Positions 43,813 through 53,446 of a DNA stretch of 64,000 bases are shown here, piece after piece. The first letter of the stretch is position 1, and every line of letters begins with the position of its first letter. The notes under the pieces are model-generated. The model was not told where the DNA came from and searched no databases. It worked only from the letters and a program-made list of their open reading frames with translations. The translations under genes were made by a program, and so were the position numbers. This DNA is from Leptospira kemamanensis (lineage in GTDB: Bacteria; Spirochaetota; Leptospiria; Leptospirales; Leptospiraceae). The stretch covers positions 124,001-188,000 of the forward strand of contig NZ_RQGG01000007.1 in NCBI RefSeq assembly GCF_004769665.1, written 5' to 3'.

Positions 43813-45391
43813 GATACAATACATTTGTTTTTGTTGCTTCTGTTAAAAAGGCATTTAAATCTGCTTTGGATTGAAACTTGCCTTTTAAAAAACCATCTTT
43901 CCAATCTTTGCGGTGTAAGATCATTTTATCGATGAGGATTTTCTTTTCAGGGAAATCACATAATTGTTTTGTAATGTATTCTCCTTTGAAAAATAAAAAG
44001 TCTCCTTTGGCAAAAAACTTTTTCTCTTCCTTGGGAAGACTTTGGATAAAACTTTGATTTTCTTCCGTATATGTTTGAATGGCTTTTTTTGTGATTTCCC
44101 AAACCAGTTCATCTTTTGGATTTGATTCGTTTAGTTTGATCGCAGAGACCATCACAATGAGAACACTAAAAACAAATACAGGAATCCATTCCCAATCGAT
44201 ATTTTTTTCCTGATTCCAATACAAAAAGGCAAGGACTGTAATGGGTAACCAATAAAATCCCATCAAATCCCAATCAGCTGGAAAACCCAATTGGGGGTTA
44301 TGCAAAAATCCGTGTAAGAAAAAACAAAAAACCACAACTAACAATGCTTTGTGATTAGGTCTCTGAATGAATTGTTTCCATTTGTCTTTATGAAATTGCC
44401 ATTGGTAGAATAAATAAAAACTAGAAAGAAAGGCATTCCAATAGAGGACAGAGGTTATTTCTTTGAAATGGTTGAGAGAAATCCATCGTTTCATCGGATA
44501 AAAGGGAGGATGGATGAGATGAGTGCTATTTTTGTCTACTGTTGGATCATGAATGATACTAAAGTAGATAAACCATGGAATCAAAATCAAGGAACCAAGC
44601 AGTGTATTATACAACAAATGTTTGATTTTTTTTTCTTTGGGTGAGTGCACATACCATAAATAAAACAACAAAATCGCCAAGTAACCTGAAACCAAATGGA
44701 ATAACATGGCTAAGGCGACAAGGATTGTGCTCCCATACAATAGAATGTCGTTGTCTTTAGGGGCTTTTGTGTATCGATTGAGAAAGAGATACAAACCGAA
44801 ATGTACTGCAGTGACTAAGGTATAATGCTCTGAGTATCCAAAACTAAGTAAAATCCCACCAGAAGAGAGTAAAAACAAAATGGAAAGATCCTTTGGTTTG
44901 TTTTTACTTAAATGTAGAAATCCAAACAAAAAGAAAATACCAACCCCATAGGAAAGAATCGAATACGACACGATGGGATCATTTGTAATGTGATATGTAT
45001 TGAGCAGTTGTGAAAGTCCACTGTGGAGAATGCTTTCCAAAATTTCGTCCAAGGTGAATTGAAAACCAAAAAGTTTAGTTTCTAATAAATTTGTTTCAAG
45101 AAGTAATAATCCATCTCCCCAACTACGGTTTCGCAGTGGAAAAATTAACATAAATAAAAAATAGAAACTAGCGATGATCCAATTCGGTAGAAGATATCGT
45201 TCTAATGTATTGTGATTGATATTGAAGAAACCCAATCGCTTTCCAAATAGGCAGAGTGTTTGGATGAGAATCATCACAATCGATAATGTGATATATGTGG
45301 AAGATTCTCCAGGGAAAAACCAGAGTTTCGATGGAAACCACTGCGCACCTAAAACAAAGAGATAAGGGATAAAAAAATAAAAAGATTTCAT
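43769..45391 (-). CDS. Polytopic membrane protein, glycosyltransferase-family-39-like (tentative)
   Basis: 540 residues with about 11-12 TM helices and a short C-terminal soluble part. An early loop motif RSWGDGLLLLETN after the second or third helix is reminiscent of the acidic first loop of GT-C glycosyltransferases, and the SFGYSEHYTL and PQLGFPADWDLMG patches are further loops. I do not recognise the exact family. The start overlaps the upstream DUF4105-like gene's stop by ATGA, so the two are co-translated, and a joint envelope function is likely. Confidence 0.6.
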   Translation of the reverse strand: MKSFYFFIPYLFVLGAQWFPSKLWFFPGESSTYITLSIVMILIQTLCLFGKRLGFFNINHNTLERYLLPNWIIASFYFLFMLIFPLRNRSWGDGLLLLETNLLETKLFGFQFTLDEILESILHSGLSQLLNTYHITNDPIVSYSILSYGVGIFFLFGFLHLSKNKPKDLSILFLLSSGGILLSFGYSEHYTLVTAVHFGLYLFLNRYTKAPKDNDILLYGSTILVALAMLFHLVSGYLAILLFYLWYVHSPKEKKIKHLLYNTLLGSLILIPWFIYFSIIHDPTVDKNSTHLIHPPFYPMKRWISLNHFKEITSVLYWNAFLSSFYLFYQWQFHKDKWKQFIQRPNHKALLVVVFCFFLHGFLHNPQLGFPADWDLMGFYWLPITVLAFLYWNQEKNIDWEWIPVFVFSVLIVMVSAIKLNESNPKDELVWEITKKAIQTYTEENQSFIQSLPKEEKKFFAKGDFLFFKGEYITKQLCDFPEKKILIDKMILHRKDWKDGFLKGKFQSKADLNAFLTEATKTNVLYLKSLEANMICHPML

Positions 45392-47226
45392 TCGGTTTCT
45401 GTTTCGTAATACTCTTCTGGAATTTCTTCAGCTGCTATCAATGGAAAATGACCTTTCCGAATGTTAAAGAAAAAAAGTTCCGGTAAGCTATAAAAGATCG
45501 TTTCTGTTCCTTTGGTAAAGGATTTTCCTCGATCCATTGGTGATTTCACAATTCCCATACCCGTATAACCAATTCCCCACACCACATTGGCTAAACCTAG
45601 AATCGGCCGATTCCAAATCGACTCTTCGGTAAAAAATAAAAAGGAATGATCTAAAGGATTGGGTTTGTAAATTGTTGCTGTGGGAACAAAACGTTCCTTT
45701 AGATTTTTTTCACTCCAACTTTTGATTTTGTTTCGTTTTAAATTTCGGTAGGAAGGAAAAACTTTGACTTGTCCCGTATAACGGCTATTTGCTAATTTCA
45801 CGGCAGCAATGGAAGGAACAAAATTGAAATGAATCCAAGAACTGTGTAGTGGATCCCAAAATTGTTGGTTTTCAATTTTTCCATCTGGGAACATCAAATT
45901 CATATATTGGAAGAGTTCATTTGTACAATTTTGAAAGACCAAATGATAGGAATACAAACCTTGTACGTTTTTTGTATAAACTTCCCAATTCTGTTTGGCA
46001 GAAAGTAAGGAATCCTCTTCCCTTTTTTGTATGGTTAAGGATTGGGTTTCTCCATAAGGATTTTGTCCGACCCAATTGAATTCAATTCCTTCGGAATAGG
46101 ATTTCCCTTCAATAAAACTGAGATACCTGCTAAGGAAGGATTCCCAATTATAAAAATGGATGGGATGGTAAGATAATAAAAATTCTTTTCGTTTTTCTCG
46201 AAGAAGGATGCTGTATTCTTTCAGTTTGGTGGCAAACACGGATTCTGGTAAATTGACATAGTCGATATAAGAAAAACCTTCAAAATTTTTTCTAGGAAAT
46301 ACAATGGATTTTTCTTCGATTGATTTTTGCAGATAAATGATCCTGAGGAGTAAGGTCATCTCTTCCCAATCTTGACAATCTTCTACAAATAAACAGGTTT
46401 TTAACTCATTTTTTAGTTCTTTGAGATAGGTTTGAAGGATCACCAATTCTTCTTCCGAAAATCCAAATTCATTTGGATCTAAACGAACAAAAGCTTGTTC
46501 ATATAATAAGACTGGTTTTAATAAAAACTTACGAACAAAGGATTTCCTTTCCTTTTGTATATAGAGACTTGTTTCCGTTTGGATGCTTGCTACCAATTGG
46601 AACGCAGATTTGGTTTCTGGCAGGGGTTGATTTGTTTTTACAGGAAAGGAATTTAAATCTTTTTCTTGGGACTTCAGAGTCTCTATCGAAGCATTGATTT
46701 TTTGGTACTCATCATTGGTGAAGGCAAATAATTCCGTATAGGTGGAATTCAAATCTTCTATCTTCGTAAAATATCCAAAACCTGGTATTCCCAGTCGAAG
46801 TGGTTCTTTTGTTGGAACGGATTCTTTCCATTCCCATTCTTCTTCCAAACGTTTTTGGTTTTGGATATGAGTTTCTTGCACCAAGTACAATTCATTCCAT
46901 TTTTGTCGCAAAATTCGTTTTGCACGATCAGAAAGTTTCCATTCATAAAATTCGATATTCCGATTTTCAATCACACCGTATTGAAAACGGAAATCATACC
47001 AATTCTCTCGTACGATATGAAAGATTTGGTCCTCAAAAGAATATTGCAGATGATAAACACGATCCCCGAGCAGTAATGCAGAGTGACCACCACTGGATTG
47101 ACCAGAGTTAGAATCGATGTATAAAAATCCATAACGTCTATATTCCTGTTGTTTGGGAGAGGCAAAGAGCGAGAAGCAGGTAGAAAAAAAGAAAATGAGG
47201 AATAGGGCGGAACGGATCCGCCCCAA
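45388..47226 (-). CDS. Exported DUF4105-like protein (predicted NlpC/P60-type cysteine hydrolase)
   Basis: 612 residues from a TTG at 47226, with a signal peptide (SALFLIFFFSTCFSLFA). The N-terminal part has GQSSGGHSALLLGDRVYHLQ, a His-containing motif, and a later YHLVFQNCTNELFQYM holds the Cys in the order typical of DUF4105, in which His and Cys pair as in permuted papain-like folds. A long helical insertion separates the two. Cell-envelope hydrolase activity is inference. It lies just after a small lipoprotein gene and is coupled to the multi-TM gene downstream. Confidence 0.6.
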   Translation of the reverse strand: MGRIRSALFLIFFFSTCFSLFASPKQQEYRRYGFLYIDSNSGQSSGGHSALLLGDRVYHLQYSFEDQIFHIVRENWYDFRFQYGVIENRNIEFYEWKLSDRAKRILRQKWNELYLVQETHIQNQKRLEEEWEWKESVPTKEPLRLGIPGFGYFTKIEDLNSTYTELFAFTNDEYQKINASIETLKSQEKDLNSFPVKTNQPLPETKSAFQLVASIQTETSLYIQKERKSFVRKFLLKPVLLYEQAFVRLDPNEFGFSEEELVILQTYLKELKNELKTCLFVEDCQDWEEMTLLLRIIYLQKSIEEKSIVFPRKNFEGFSYIDYVNLPESVFATKLKEYSILLREKRKEFLLSYHPIHFYNWESFLSRYLSFIEGKSYSEGIEFNWVGQNPYGETQSLTIQKREEDSLLSAKQNWEVYTKNVQGLYSYHLVFQNCTNELFQYMNLMFPDGKIENQQFWDPLHSSWIHFNFVPSIAAVKLANSRYTGQVKVFPSYRNLKRNKIKSWSEKNLKERFVPTATIYKPNPLDHSFLFFTEESIWNRPILGLANVVWGIGYTGMGIVKSPMDRGKSFTKGTETIFYSLPELFFFNIRKGHFPLIAAEEIPEEYYETETE

Positions 47227-47237
47227 GGCAAACTGAA

Positions 47238-47702
47238 TTATAGGTGGTATCCTTCTAAGATCAATTTAGCAACAGTTAGGTTTTGTTTAGAAACATCTTC
47301 TGCAACTTGTTTCATTTCAGAAGGAGTTAGGTTTGCTTGTTTTAAGCCTTGTCCAATCGCAATGTAAGTTGCTGATTTAGATCTCCAAGCCACAAGTCCA
47401 TGTTTTTTAGCGATGAGGGAAAGTTGGTTTTCCAATTCTTGTTTTTGGTTTTCGTAACGAATTTGAAGAGCAACACTTGCGATAATATCTTCTTGGTATT
47501 CGTTCATCACTTTTTCTTTGCTTTCTTCAGAAATGGAGGAGATACTATTAGAAATTGATTTTACAAGTGCAGAAGTGGAATCAGAGACAGACATTGTCAA
47601 ACGGCTAATACTTCCGGAAGCAGAATCTAGGAAGGAACAATTGTTAACTGCAATGAATAGTGCCAATGCAGAAATCAATGTAAAAACTTTAATGGAACGC
47701 AT
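47238..47702 (-). CDS. Putative lipoprotein, helical
   Basis: 154 residues from the ATG at 47702 with AAGAGG upstream. The signal ends with FTLISALALFIAVNNC, a spirochaetal lipobox. The mature part is Ser-rich and helical (SVSDSTSALVKSISNSISS; SEESKEKVMNEYQEDIIASV) and ends in a helical bundle-like region. No domain is recognised. It is upstream of the DUF4105-like gene by 11 bases, same strand. Confidence 0.75.
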   Translation of the reverse strand: MRSIKVFTLISALALFIAVNNCSFLDSASGSISRLTMSVSDSTSALVKSISNSISSISEESKEKVMNEYQEDIIASVALQIRYENQKQELENQLSLIAKKHGLVAWRSKSATYIAIGQGLKQANLTPSEMKQVAEDVSKQNLTVAKLILEGYHL

Positions 47703-47772
47703 AAAAAACCTCTTACGTCGAATTGCAAAGAATTCTAAGTTTTTTTCCTTCCTCGTCAATGAATTTTCTTTC

Positions 47773-49659
47773 CTAAACAGAAACAACAACGGATCCAAAG
47801 GCAGGGAGTGTGACTTCAAAACCACCTTCAACCGGCTGTAAATCCACTCGTGTTCCCGTCCAATAATCGAGAAACGGTGCTTTGGTTTTCACACCTGGAG
47901 GTAATGTGATCCGAACCACTTTCTCTACTTCTGTTGGATTCCAAATTCCTAAATAACCACCTGGGTTATATAAAGCAGTTGGGAATTCATTTTCAAAAAT
48001 GCCAAGAGGGATTGGTGTATAGGCTTGGCATTCTCTGTTGAGTTGGAAGGCCTTTTTTAATAAATCCAATCGATCCATTTCTAATTTTGTTAAATCATCA
48101 GAAACAAGCAACATACCACCTGACACTCCCATGACGGAAGCCATCAGTTTGGTTTGTGCTTCGTTCATTTTGTTCTTTTTTTTGCGAACAAGTAAACAAT
48201 CTGGATCATTTAACCACAAATGACGGTGCATCGAGGATCTTGTGATATCGTTGATCAGTGCTTTTTCTGTACAAAGTGCATTTCTGTCTTTTAGAAACAC
48301 ACGCAACGTTTGCGGATACCAAAACGGAGCCACGTCACAAGAAATTCGCATTCCATCAAAATAACCTATGGATGGTAACATAGGAGCTCCACATCCCAAA
48401 AGGAATGTGTTTTTTCCGACTACCTTTCGGATTAGATCCAAAGCATTTTGGTATCTTGCTTGTGGTGATAAACTTTTGTTATAGACATCACCTGGCAAAA
48501 GACCTGCATACAAAAAGTCTAATTTTAGATAAGGGTAACCCCATTCTTTTACGATTGTGGTAAAAACTTTTTCAATGTAAGCGAGTGCAGTTGGGTGAGT
48601 GATGTCCAATGCGTAAGTATATCCACGACCCCAAAGTGGATTGTACAAAGCAGGCACTGGTTTGCCATTTTGATCTTTGAGAATTGCTTCTGGATACTTA
48701 CGAAAGAATTCCGATTTTTTCCGAACAAGGAATGGTGCAAGCCAGATTCCAGGTTTTAATCCAACTCGTTTGATTTCATCAGCAAGGATTCGCATGCCCC
48801 CTGGAAATTTGTCATTGGGATAAAGCCAATCACCAATTTCTCTTTGGTAACCATCATCGATTTGGAAAAATTCAAAAGGAAGATTAAGCTCTCTAACTTT
48901 TGTTAGATTGTCTAAAATGGTTTTTTGATCAATGCCAGTATAATAATAATACCAAGAACACCAACCTGTTGGCACTTTTTTGGGTAAATTGGTTGGGCCT
49001 TCTTTTTTCCCGAGTTCCTCAAAGTATTTGAGTAATTTGGTTTCGGGACTTCCATTAAAAAACAATACCTTGATTTTTGAAATATTGAGTTTTGCATTCG
49101 GACGCAAATCAGGCAGGCAATGGATATCGTAAATTACTTTAACGGATGTTACGTTTCCCTCTGCACTAAAGATCACTTCAAACTTGGTTCCAAATTCACC
49201 AGCTTCGAGAGGTGCATATAATACACCATTTTGGTTTTCTTTGTTATAAAGAAGTGTAAGATATTCTGAAATGAATTTTCCCACTTTGGCTTCGTTTTTG
49301 GAATAAACGTTTTCTTGCGAGTAATGCAAAAACTTTAACAAGGGAGACCTGTCGGTGTCAGAACTCTCCATCTTTCTCGAGATGGACCAGGACTGGTAAC
49401 CATGTTGGAAGAGGCCAAATCCATTTCCCTCGGGTAAGTCAGAAAGTTCTAACTCGAGATGATCAACGGAAAAACCGACCTCGGGTCTCGTGCTTTCGCG
49501 CCAAATCAATTTGGGGCTGAGAACTGTGCCCAATTTGGAATCTTTTGTGGTGCTGAGCAAAAGTTCGAATTTTTTACATTCGGATTGGAAAACACCTGCT
49601 TTGACAGGCAGGAAATTGGAAATGGTGACGGAATTATGAACTCTATATTGAATTTTCAT
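47773..49659 (-). CDS. Alpha-galactosidase, GH36/clan D
   Basis: 628 residues. An N-terminal beta-sandwich precedes the catalytic barrel: GWCSWYYYYTGIDQKTI, FEFFQIDDGYQREIGDW, GLKPGIWLAPFLV, the nucleophile Asp in YPYLKLDFLYAG and the acid/base Asp in MRISCDVAPFW. A short C-terminal beta domain follows. The enzyme hydrolyses alpha-galactosides such as raffinose or melibiose. No signal peptide, so it is cytoplasmic. The start is ATG at 49659 without a clear ribosome binding site; no sugar transporter lies nearby. Confidence 0.9.
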   Translation of the reverse strand: MKIQYRVHNSVTISNFLPVKAGVFQSECKKFELLLSTTKDSKLGTVLSPKLIWRESTRPEVGFSVDHLELELSDLPEGNGFGLFQHGYQSWSISRKMESSDTDRSPLLKFLHYSQENVYSKNEAKVGKFISEYLTLLYNKENQNGVLYAPLEAGEFGTKFEVIFSAEGNVTSVKVIYDIHCLPDLRPNAKLNISKIKVLFFNGSPETKLLKYFEELGKKEGPTNLPKKVPTGWCSWYYYYTGIDQKTILDNLTKVRELNLPFEFFQIDDGYQREIGDWLYPNDKFPGGMRILADEIKRVGLKPGIWLAPFLVRKKSEFFRKYPEAILKDQNGKPVPALYNPLWGRGYTYALDITHPTALAYIEKVFTTIVKEWGYPYLKLDFLYAGLLPGDVYNKSLSPQARYQNALDLIRKVVGKNTFLLGCGAPMLPSIGYFDGMRISCDVAPFWYPQTLRVFLKDRNALCTEKALINDITRSSMHRHLWLNDPDCLLVRKKKNKMNEAQTKLMASVMGVSGGMLLVSDDLTKLEMDRLDLLKKAFQLNRECQAYTPIPLGIFENEFPTALYNPGGYLGIWNPTEVEKVVRITLPPGVKTKAPFLDYWTGTRVDLQPVEGGFEVTLPAFGSVVVSV

Positions 49660-49713
49660 CTTGGAAAAATCTATTTGATGATTTTGTTAGGGTGGTTTCC
49701 ATAGTAAGCCATT

Positions 49714-50352
49714 ATGACCCAAAAACGTTCAACTATAAAACCAGTCGTTTTACAAGGAGATCTTAACGAAGATTTTTTTGAAGCATTTAAAAAAGACGAC
49801 CGGTTAGCAGTGGATTGCGAAATGATGGGGCTCAATCCCAGAAGGGATAGGCTTTGTGTTGTACAAATTTCCGATTCGAAAAATAAAGTTGCTTTAGTGC
49901 AAATTTTGCCTGGCCAAAAAGAGGCCCCTCACATCCAAAAATTATTTGAATCAAAAGACATCACAAAAATCTTTCATTTTGCTCGTATGGACATGACTTT
50001 TTTACGAGCAAGACTTGGTATCAAAGTGCAAAGTGTATTCTGTACAAAAATAGCAAGTAAACTCGCTCGCACATATACCGATAAACACGGGTTAAAAGAG
50101 CTAATTCGAGAGTTTTTTGAAGAAAACATCGACAAAAAAAATCAAAGCTCCGATTGGGGGAAAAAGATCTTAACGAAAGACCAAGTTGATTATGCTTCCA
50201 CCGATGTCCGATTTTTGATTTCTTTAGAATCGATTTTAACCGAGATGATGATCCGCGAAAACAGATTTGCTCTTGCGGAAAAATGTTTTGGGTTTTTAGA
50301 AACACAAGTGGAACTTGATTTACTCGAAGTTTATAATCTCTTTGAACATTGA
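49714..50352 (+). CDS. rnd: Ribonuclease D-type 3'-5' exonuclease (short form)
   Basis: 212 residues, shorter than Escherichia coli RNase D because both HRDC domains are absent. DEDDy exonuclease motifs are LAVDCEMMGL (Exo I), KIFHFARMDMTFL (Exo II) and QVDYASTDVRFL (Exo III, Tyr and Asp). It trims RNA 3' ends such as tRNA precursors. radA follows, its ATG overlapping the stop codon (TGATG). Confidence 0.85.
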   Translation: MTQKRSTIKPVVLQGDLNEDFFEAFKKDDRLAVDCEMMGLNPRRDRLCVVQISDSKNKVALVQILPGQKEAPHIQKLFESKDITKIFHFARMDMTFLRARLGIKVQSVFCTKIASKLARTYTDKHGLKELIREFFEENIDKKNQSSDWGKKILTKDQVDYASTDVRFLISLESILTEMMIRENRFALAEKCFGFLETQVELDLLEVYNLFEH

Positions 50353-51719
50353 TGGCGAAAAAACAACTTCCTCAATACCAATGTAAGGCTTGTGGTGATA
50401 CCTTTAGTCGGTGGGCAGGCAAATGCCCATCCTGTGGAGAGTGGAACCAAATTGAAGAAGTAAATTCCACATCCCAAGGAAGATTTGATTCTCCGAAAGG
50501 TTTCCCACCCAAAGATAGAAAGTACACCGAACCAAAATCCATAGGTTCTGTGGTGAGTGATTCCCATACCCGTATCCATACTGGATTTAGCGAATTGGAT
50601 TTGGTGCTCGGTGGAGGGATTGTACCTGGAAGTTTGGTGTTAGTTGGTGGTGAGCCTGGAGTGGGAAAGTCCACCTTGGTTTTGGAAATTGCCAAAAACA
50701 TTGCAGACCAAGGGAAAGTATTGTACATTTCAGGAGAAGAGTCCGCCTCTCAAATTGGGATACGTGCCAAACGAATGGGAGTGTCCTCGGAGAATATCCT
50801 TTTGTCCTCCGAAGTGTTTGCTGAAAACATCTCTCAAATGATCACGGACTTAAAACCGAAAGTTGTTTTCATAGATTCCATCCAAACCATTTTAAAAGAA
50901 AGCCTTGTGAACCAAGCGGGCACCATCACACAACTTCGCGAGTCATCCCAAGTATTTTTAGAGACCGCCAAACGCACGTCAGTTCCTATTTTTCTTATTG
51001 GCCATATCACAAAAGAAGGCCAAATTGCAGGTCCTAAAGTTTTAGAGCATTTGGTGGATACTGTATTGTACTTTGAAGGAGACAGGTTTAACTATTACCG
51101 CATTTTACGTGCCGTGAAAAACCGATTTGGTGCCGTGGGAGATACTGCGATTTTTGAGATGGTGCTTGGAGGTTTGAAACAGGTCCTTGATCGCCACCGT
51201 TTGTTTATTTCGCAAGAAACAGAAGAACGATCTGGGAGTGTGTTATCATCGGTGATGGAAGGCTCTCGTGCCATCAGTGTCGAAGTACAGGCGTTAGTCA
51301 CAAAATCTTCGTTTGGCCAAGCACGACGAATGGCAGAAGGTCTCGATAATCGTCGCGTGATTTTATTATCTGCTGTCATCGAAAAGTATTTGGTGCTTCC
51401 CCTTTCGGAGTCAGATATCTTTAGCAATTTGGCAGGAGGACTCAGTATCGATGAACCAAGTCTTGACCTTGCCATCACTGCTTCCATTGTCTCTTCCTTT
51501 CGGGACAAACCCATTGCAAGAGAAACAGGGTATTTGGGAGAAGTGGGTCTCTCTGGTGAAGTGCGAAGTGTGGGCCAAATCAGTTTACGCATCAAAGAAC
51601 TAGTAGGGATTGGAATCAGCCAAGTGTTCATACCTCATGGCAATTGGAAAGAAGTGGAAGGTATGTTCCCTTCCATCACTCTCAGGCCTATCAAACACTT
51701 ACAAGAGTTAGGTTTGTAA
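50352..51719 (+). CDS. radA: DNA repair protein RadA
   Basis: 455 residues. An N-terminal zinc finger (CKACGDTFSRWAGKCPSCGE) leads into the RecA-like ATPase with Walker A GGEPGVGKST and the RadA-specific KNRFG loop. The C-terminal Lon-like domain holds LAGGLSIDEPSLDLAITASI and GLSGEVRSV. RadA drives branch migration in homologous recombination. Its start overlaps the RNase D stop, so they are translationally coupled. Confidence 0.95.
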   Translation: MAKKQLPQYQCKACGDTFSRWAGKCPSCGEWNQIEEVNSTSQGRFDSPKGFPPKDRKYTEPKSIGSVVSDSHTRIHTGFSELDLVLGGGIVPGSLVLVGGEPGVGKSTLVLEIAKNIADQGKVLYISGEESASQIGIRAKRMGVSSENILLSSEVFAENISQMITDLKPKVVFIDSIQTILKESLVNQAGTITQLRESSQVFLETAKRTSVPIFLIGHITKEGQIAGPKVLEHLVDTVLYFEGDRFNYYRILRAVKNRFGAVGDTAIFEMVLGGLKQVLDRHRLFISQETEERSGSVLSSVMEGSRAISVEVQALVTKSSFGQARRMAEGLDNRRVILLSAVIEKYLVLPLSESDIFSNLAGGLSIDEPSLDLAITASIVSSFRDKPIARETGYLGEVGLSGEVRSVGQISLRIKELVGIGISQVFIPHGNWKEVEGMFPSITLRPIKHLQELGL

Positions 51720-51783
51720 ACCAAAACCGAACTCTTGGCAAAGGATTAACCAAAGTTTTGTTTCTAATCCGAAGATTTTATTG

Positions 51784-52030
51784 TTACGGGCATACACTTA
51801 CTTCTTGGATCCGTAAATCGTCATTATAGATCGAACCTGAACTGAGAGTGGGAGAGGCATACAAACCAAAATGTGCTTGTTCCAAAACACCACAACCTCC
51901 CGAGACATTTGCAGTTGAGACTAAAGTAGAATCCACCCATACCTTAGCCATTCCACCTTCCGGAGAGAAATCCAAACAAGTTGTTTGTCATTTCCAGTAG
52001 ATGATGGAAGTGGGGAGATCCTATCACACA
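51784..52030 (-). pseudogene. Decayed fragment of a LamG/concanavalin-A-like lectin domain protein
   Basis: The minus-strand frame to 51975 encodes about 60 residues (MAKVWVDSTLVSTANVSGG; then HFGLYASPTLSSGSIYNDD with LRIQEVSV), the pattern of the end of a LamG-type jellyroll. At about 51976-52019 the same protein continues in another frame (STGNDKQLVW), after which both frames meet stops. So the gene is frameshifted and its 5' part is gone. I see no complete start or signal peptide. Part of a 519-base gap between radA and the first lipase gene. Confidence 0.55.
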
Positions 52031-52238
52031 CCCATTAATACACGACACAGGTTGGGAGATTCAATTGCAGAGGGTCCTTCGCTCTAGGCAATTCCCGAAG
52101 TTATGTTTTAAATTTGGCAAAATCAATAGAATAAGTACTAAGTATGTCACGAAATAATAAAATGACCCAAAATTAACACAATTAACTTGACTATTTCCTC
52201 AGATTGTATGATCTCTGTAGATTGTTCAGAGGTGATTT
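52031..52238. other. Non-coding stretch before the first lipase gene
   Basis: Upstream of the lipase ATG at 52239 I find no reading frame worth calling. TTGACT (52188-52193) and TATGAT (52208-52213) are present but only 14 bases apart, too close for a good sigma-70 promoter. AGAGGTGAT lies just before the ATG and is a good ribosome binding site. Confidence 0.4.
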
Positions 52239-53351
52239 ATGAACTCTAAAAAGAAACATCTTGTTTGCCTTCTCGCACTCCTATTGTTCACAACAGGGGT
52301 CCATGCAGGCGCAAGAAAAACAGTCTATCCAGTTGTGTTCGCACATGGATTGTCTGGATTCGACAACTTACTCGGATACTACTACTTTGGTAACGACTAC
52401 GGTACCTTCGTTGGAGATCCTTGTGACGAGTTTTTGGAAACAGCGTGTAACGGTAGCATAAGCTCCAATCAAAAAGCGTTAGCGGCAAGTGTCACTCCCT
52501 TCCAATCTTCAGAAGTAAGAGGAACTCAACTTGCTGATCGCATTCAAAACTATATGACTTCCACTGGTGCCACCAAAGTGAATATCATTGGTCACTCCCA
52601 AGGGGGAATTGATGCAAGAAAAGCAGCAGCTGTGTTACGGGCTCGTTACGGAAGACAAGTTGTCCATGTCTTAATTTCAGTATCAAGCCCTCATAGAGGT
52701 TCTCCTACTGCAAAGTACATCCTAGATTTAGGTCCTGGTGTGACTTCTGTTGTGAACGCACTGGCGAAACTTTTTGGAAACGCAATTTATGGTTCAGGAA
52801 ACGATGGAATCGCAGCGGCAAAACAATTAGTCTATAATGATTATTCATCTACTGATGGGATCACCACCGGTATGAAAGCATTTAACACAAATTATAATGT
52901 GAATACAAATAACGCAGCGTATTGGGGTTCCATTATCACAGCACAAGATAGCATCAATACCAATCCAGCGTTATACCTTCTCAAAGAAGGATTTTACAAC
53001 ATCGATGGAGACGGTTATTGTTTAGACGATTGTGATAACGATGGTGCTGCCGGTAAAGGGGATGGCACTCGTGGTAACAACGATGATGACGGACTTGTTG
53101 GGATCAACTCACAACAAATGGGATATCGTTTGCAATACAATGAATGTGCTATCTGTTTTGATACCATCACTGTCAATTCCAACTTAGGTTATGTAAGTAA
53201 CTTAAATGCACCAACGTCTGCACAAATGACATCTAAGTCATCTGTTGTAAGCCAAGACCATTTAGATGTGGTAGGGGTTCCACCAGATACATTTGATGAA
53301 GAAGAATTTTATGCTTCGATTTTAGAGTTTATCGTCACAAAAGGCGGTTAA
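52239..53351 (+). CDS. Secreted triacylglycerol lipase, family I (first copy)
   Basis: 370 residues with a signal peptide (LVCLLALLLFTTGVHAGA). It begins VYPVVFAHGLSGFDNLLGY (oxyanion region), the nucleophile elbow is IIGHSQGGIDAR, the catalytic Asp is in DDDGLVGINSQQMGY and the His in VSQDHLDVVG, matching family I lipases of Pseudomonas and Burkholderia. An insertion with many Asp/Asn residues and two Cys (NIDGDGYCLDDCDNDG, then GKGDGTRGNN) lies before the Asp and looks like an extra calcium-binding loop. Such lipases need a dedicated foldase, which is encoded next. Confidence 0.9.
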   Translation: MNSKKKHLVCLLALLLFTTGVHAGARKTVYPVVFAHGLSGFDNLLGYYYFGNDYGTFVGDPCDEFLETACNGSISSNQKALAASVTPFQSSEVRGTQLADRIQNYMTSTGATKVNIIGHSQGGIDARKAAAVLRARYGRQVVHVLISVSSPHRGSPTAKYILDLGPGVTSVVNALAKLFGNAIYGSGNDGIAAAKQLVYNDYSSTDGITTGMKAFNTNYNVNTNNAAYWGSIITAQDSINTNPALYLLKEGFYNIDGDGYCLDDCDNDGAAGKGDGTRGNNDDDGLVGINSQQMGYRLQYNECAICFDTITVNSNLGYVSNLNAPTSAQMTSKSSVVSQDHLDVVGVPPDTFDEEEFYASILEFIVTKGG

Positions 53352-53359
53352 CAACCTCT

Positions 53360-53402
53360 TTGGCAGTAAGGAAAACAACTTACTGCCAATTTCAATTTTT
53401 TT
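53360..53402 (+). terminator. Rho-independent terminator after lipase 1
   Basis: Perfect 11-bp stem, arms TTGGCAGTAAG and CTTACTGCCAA, 8-base loop, then TTTC and a seven-T run. It lies between the lipase and foldase genes, so foldase expression needs readthrough or its own promoter. Confidence 0.88.
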
Positions 53403-53446
53403 AACACTTATCCGACAAATCATTTTATCATTCCTATTCAATCATT

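Noticed and set aside
52188..52213. TTGACT and TATGAT ahead of lipase 1 as a promoter
   Set aside because: The spacing is 14 bases, too short for a normal sigma-70 promoter.
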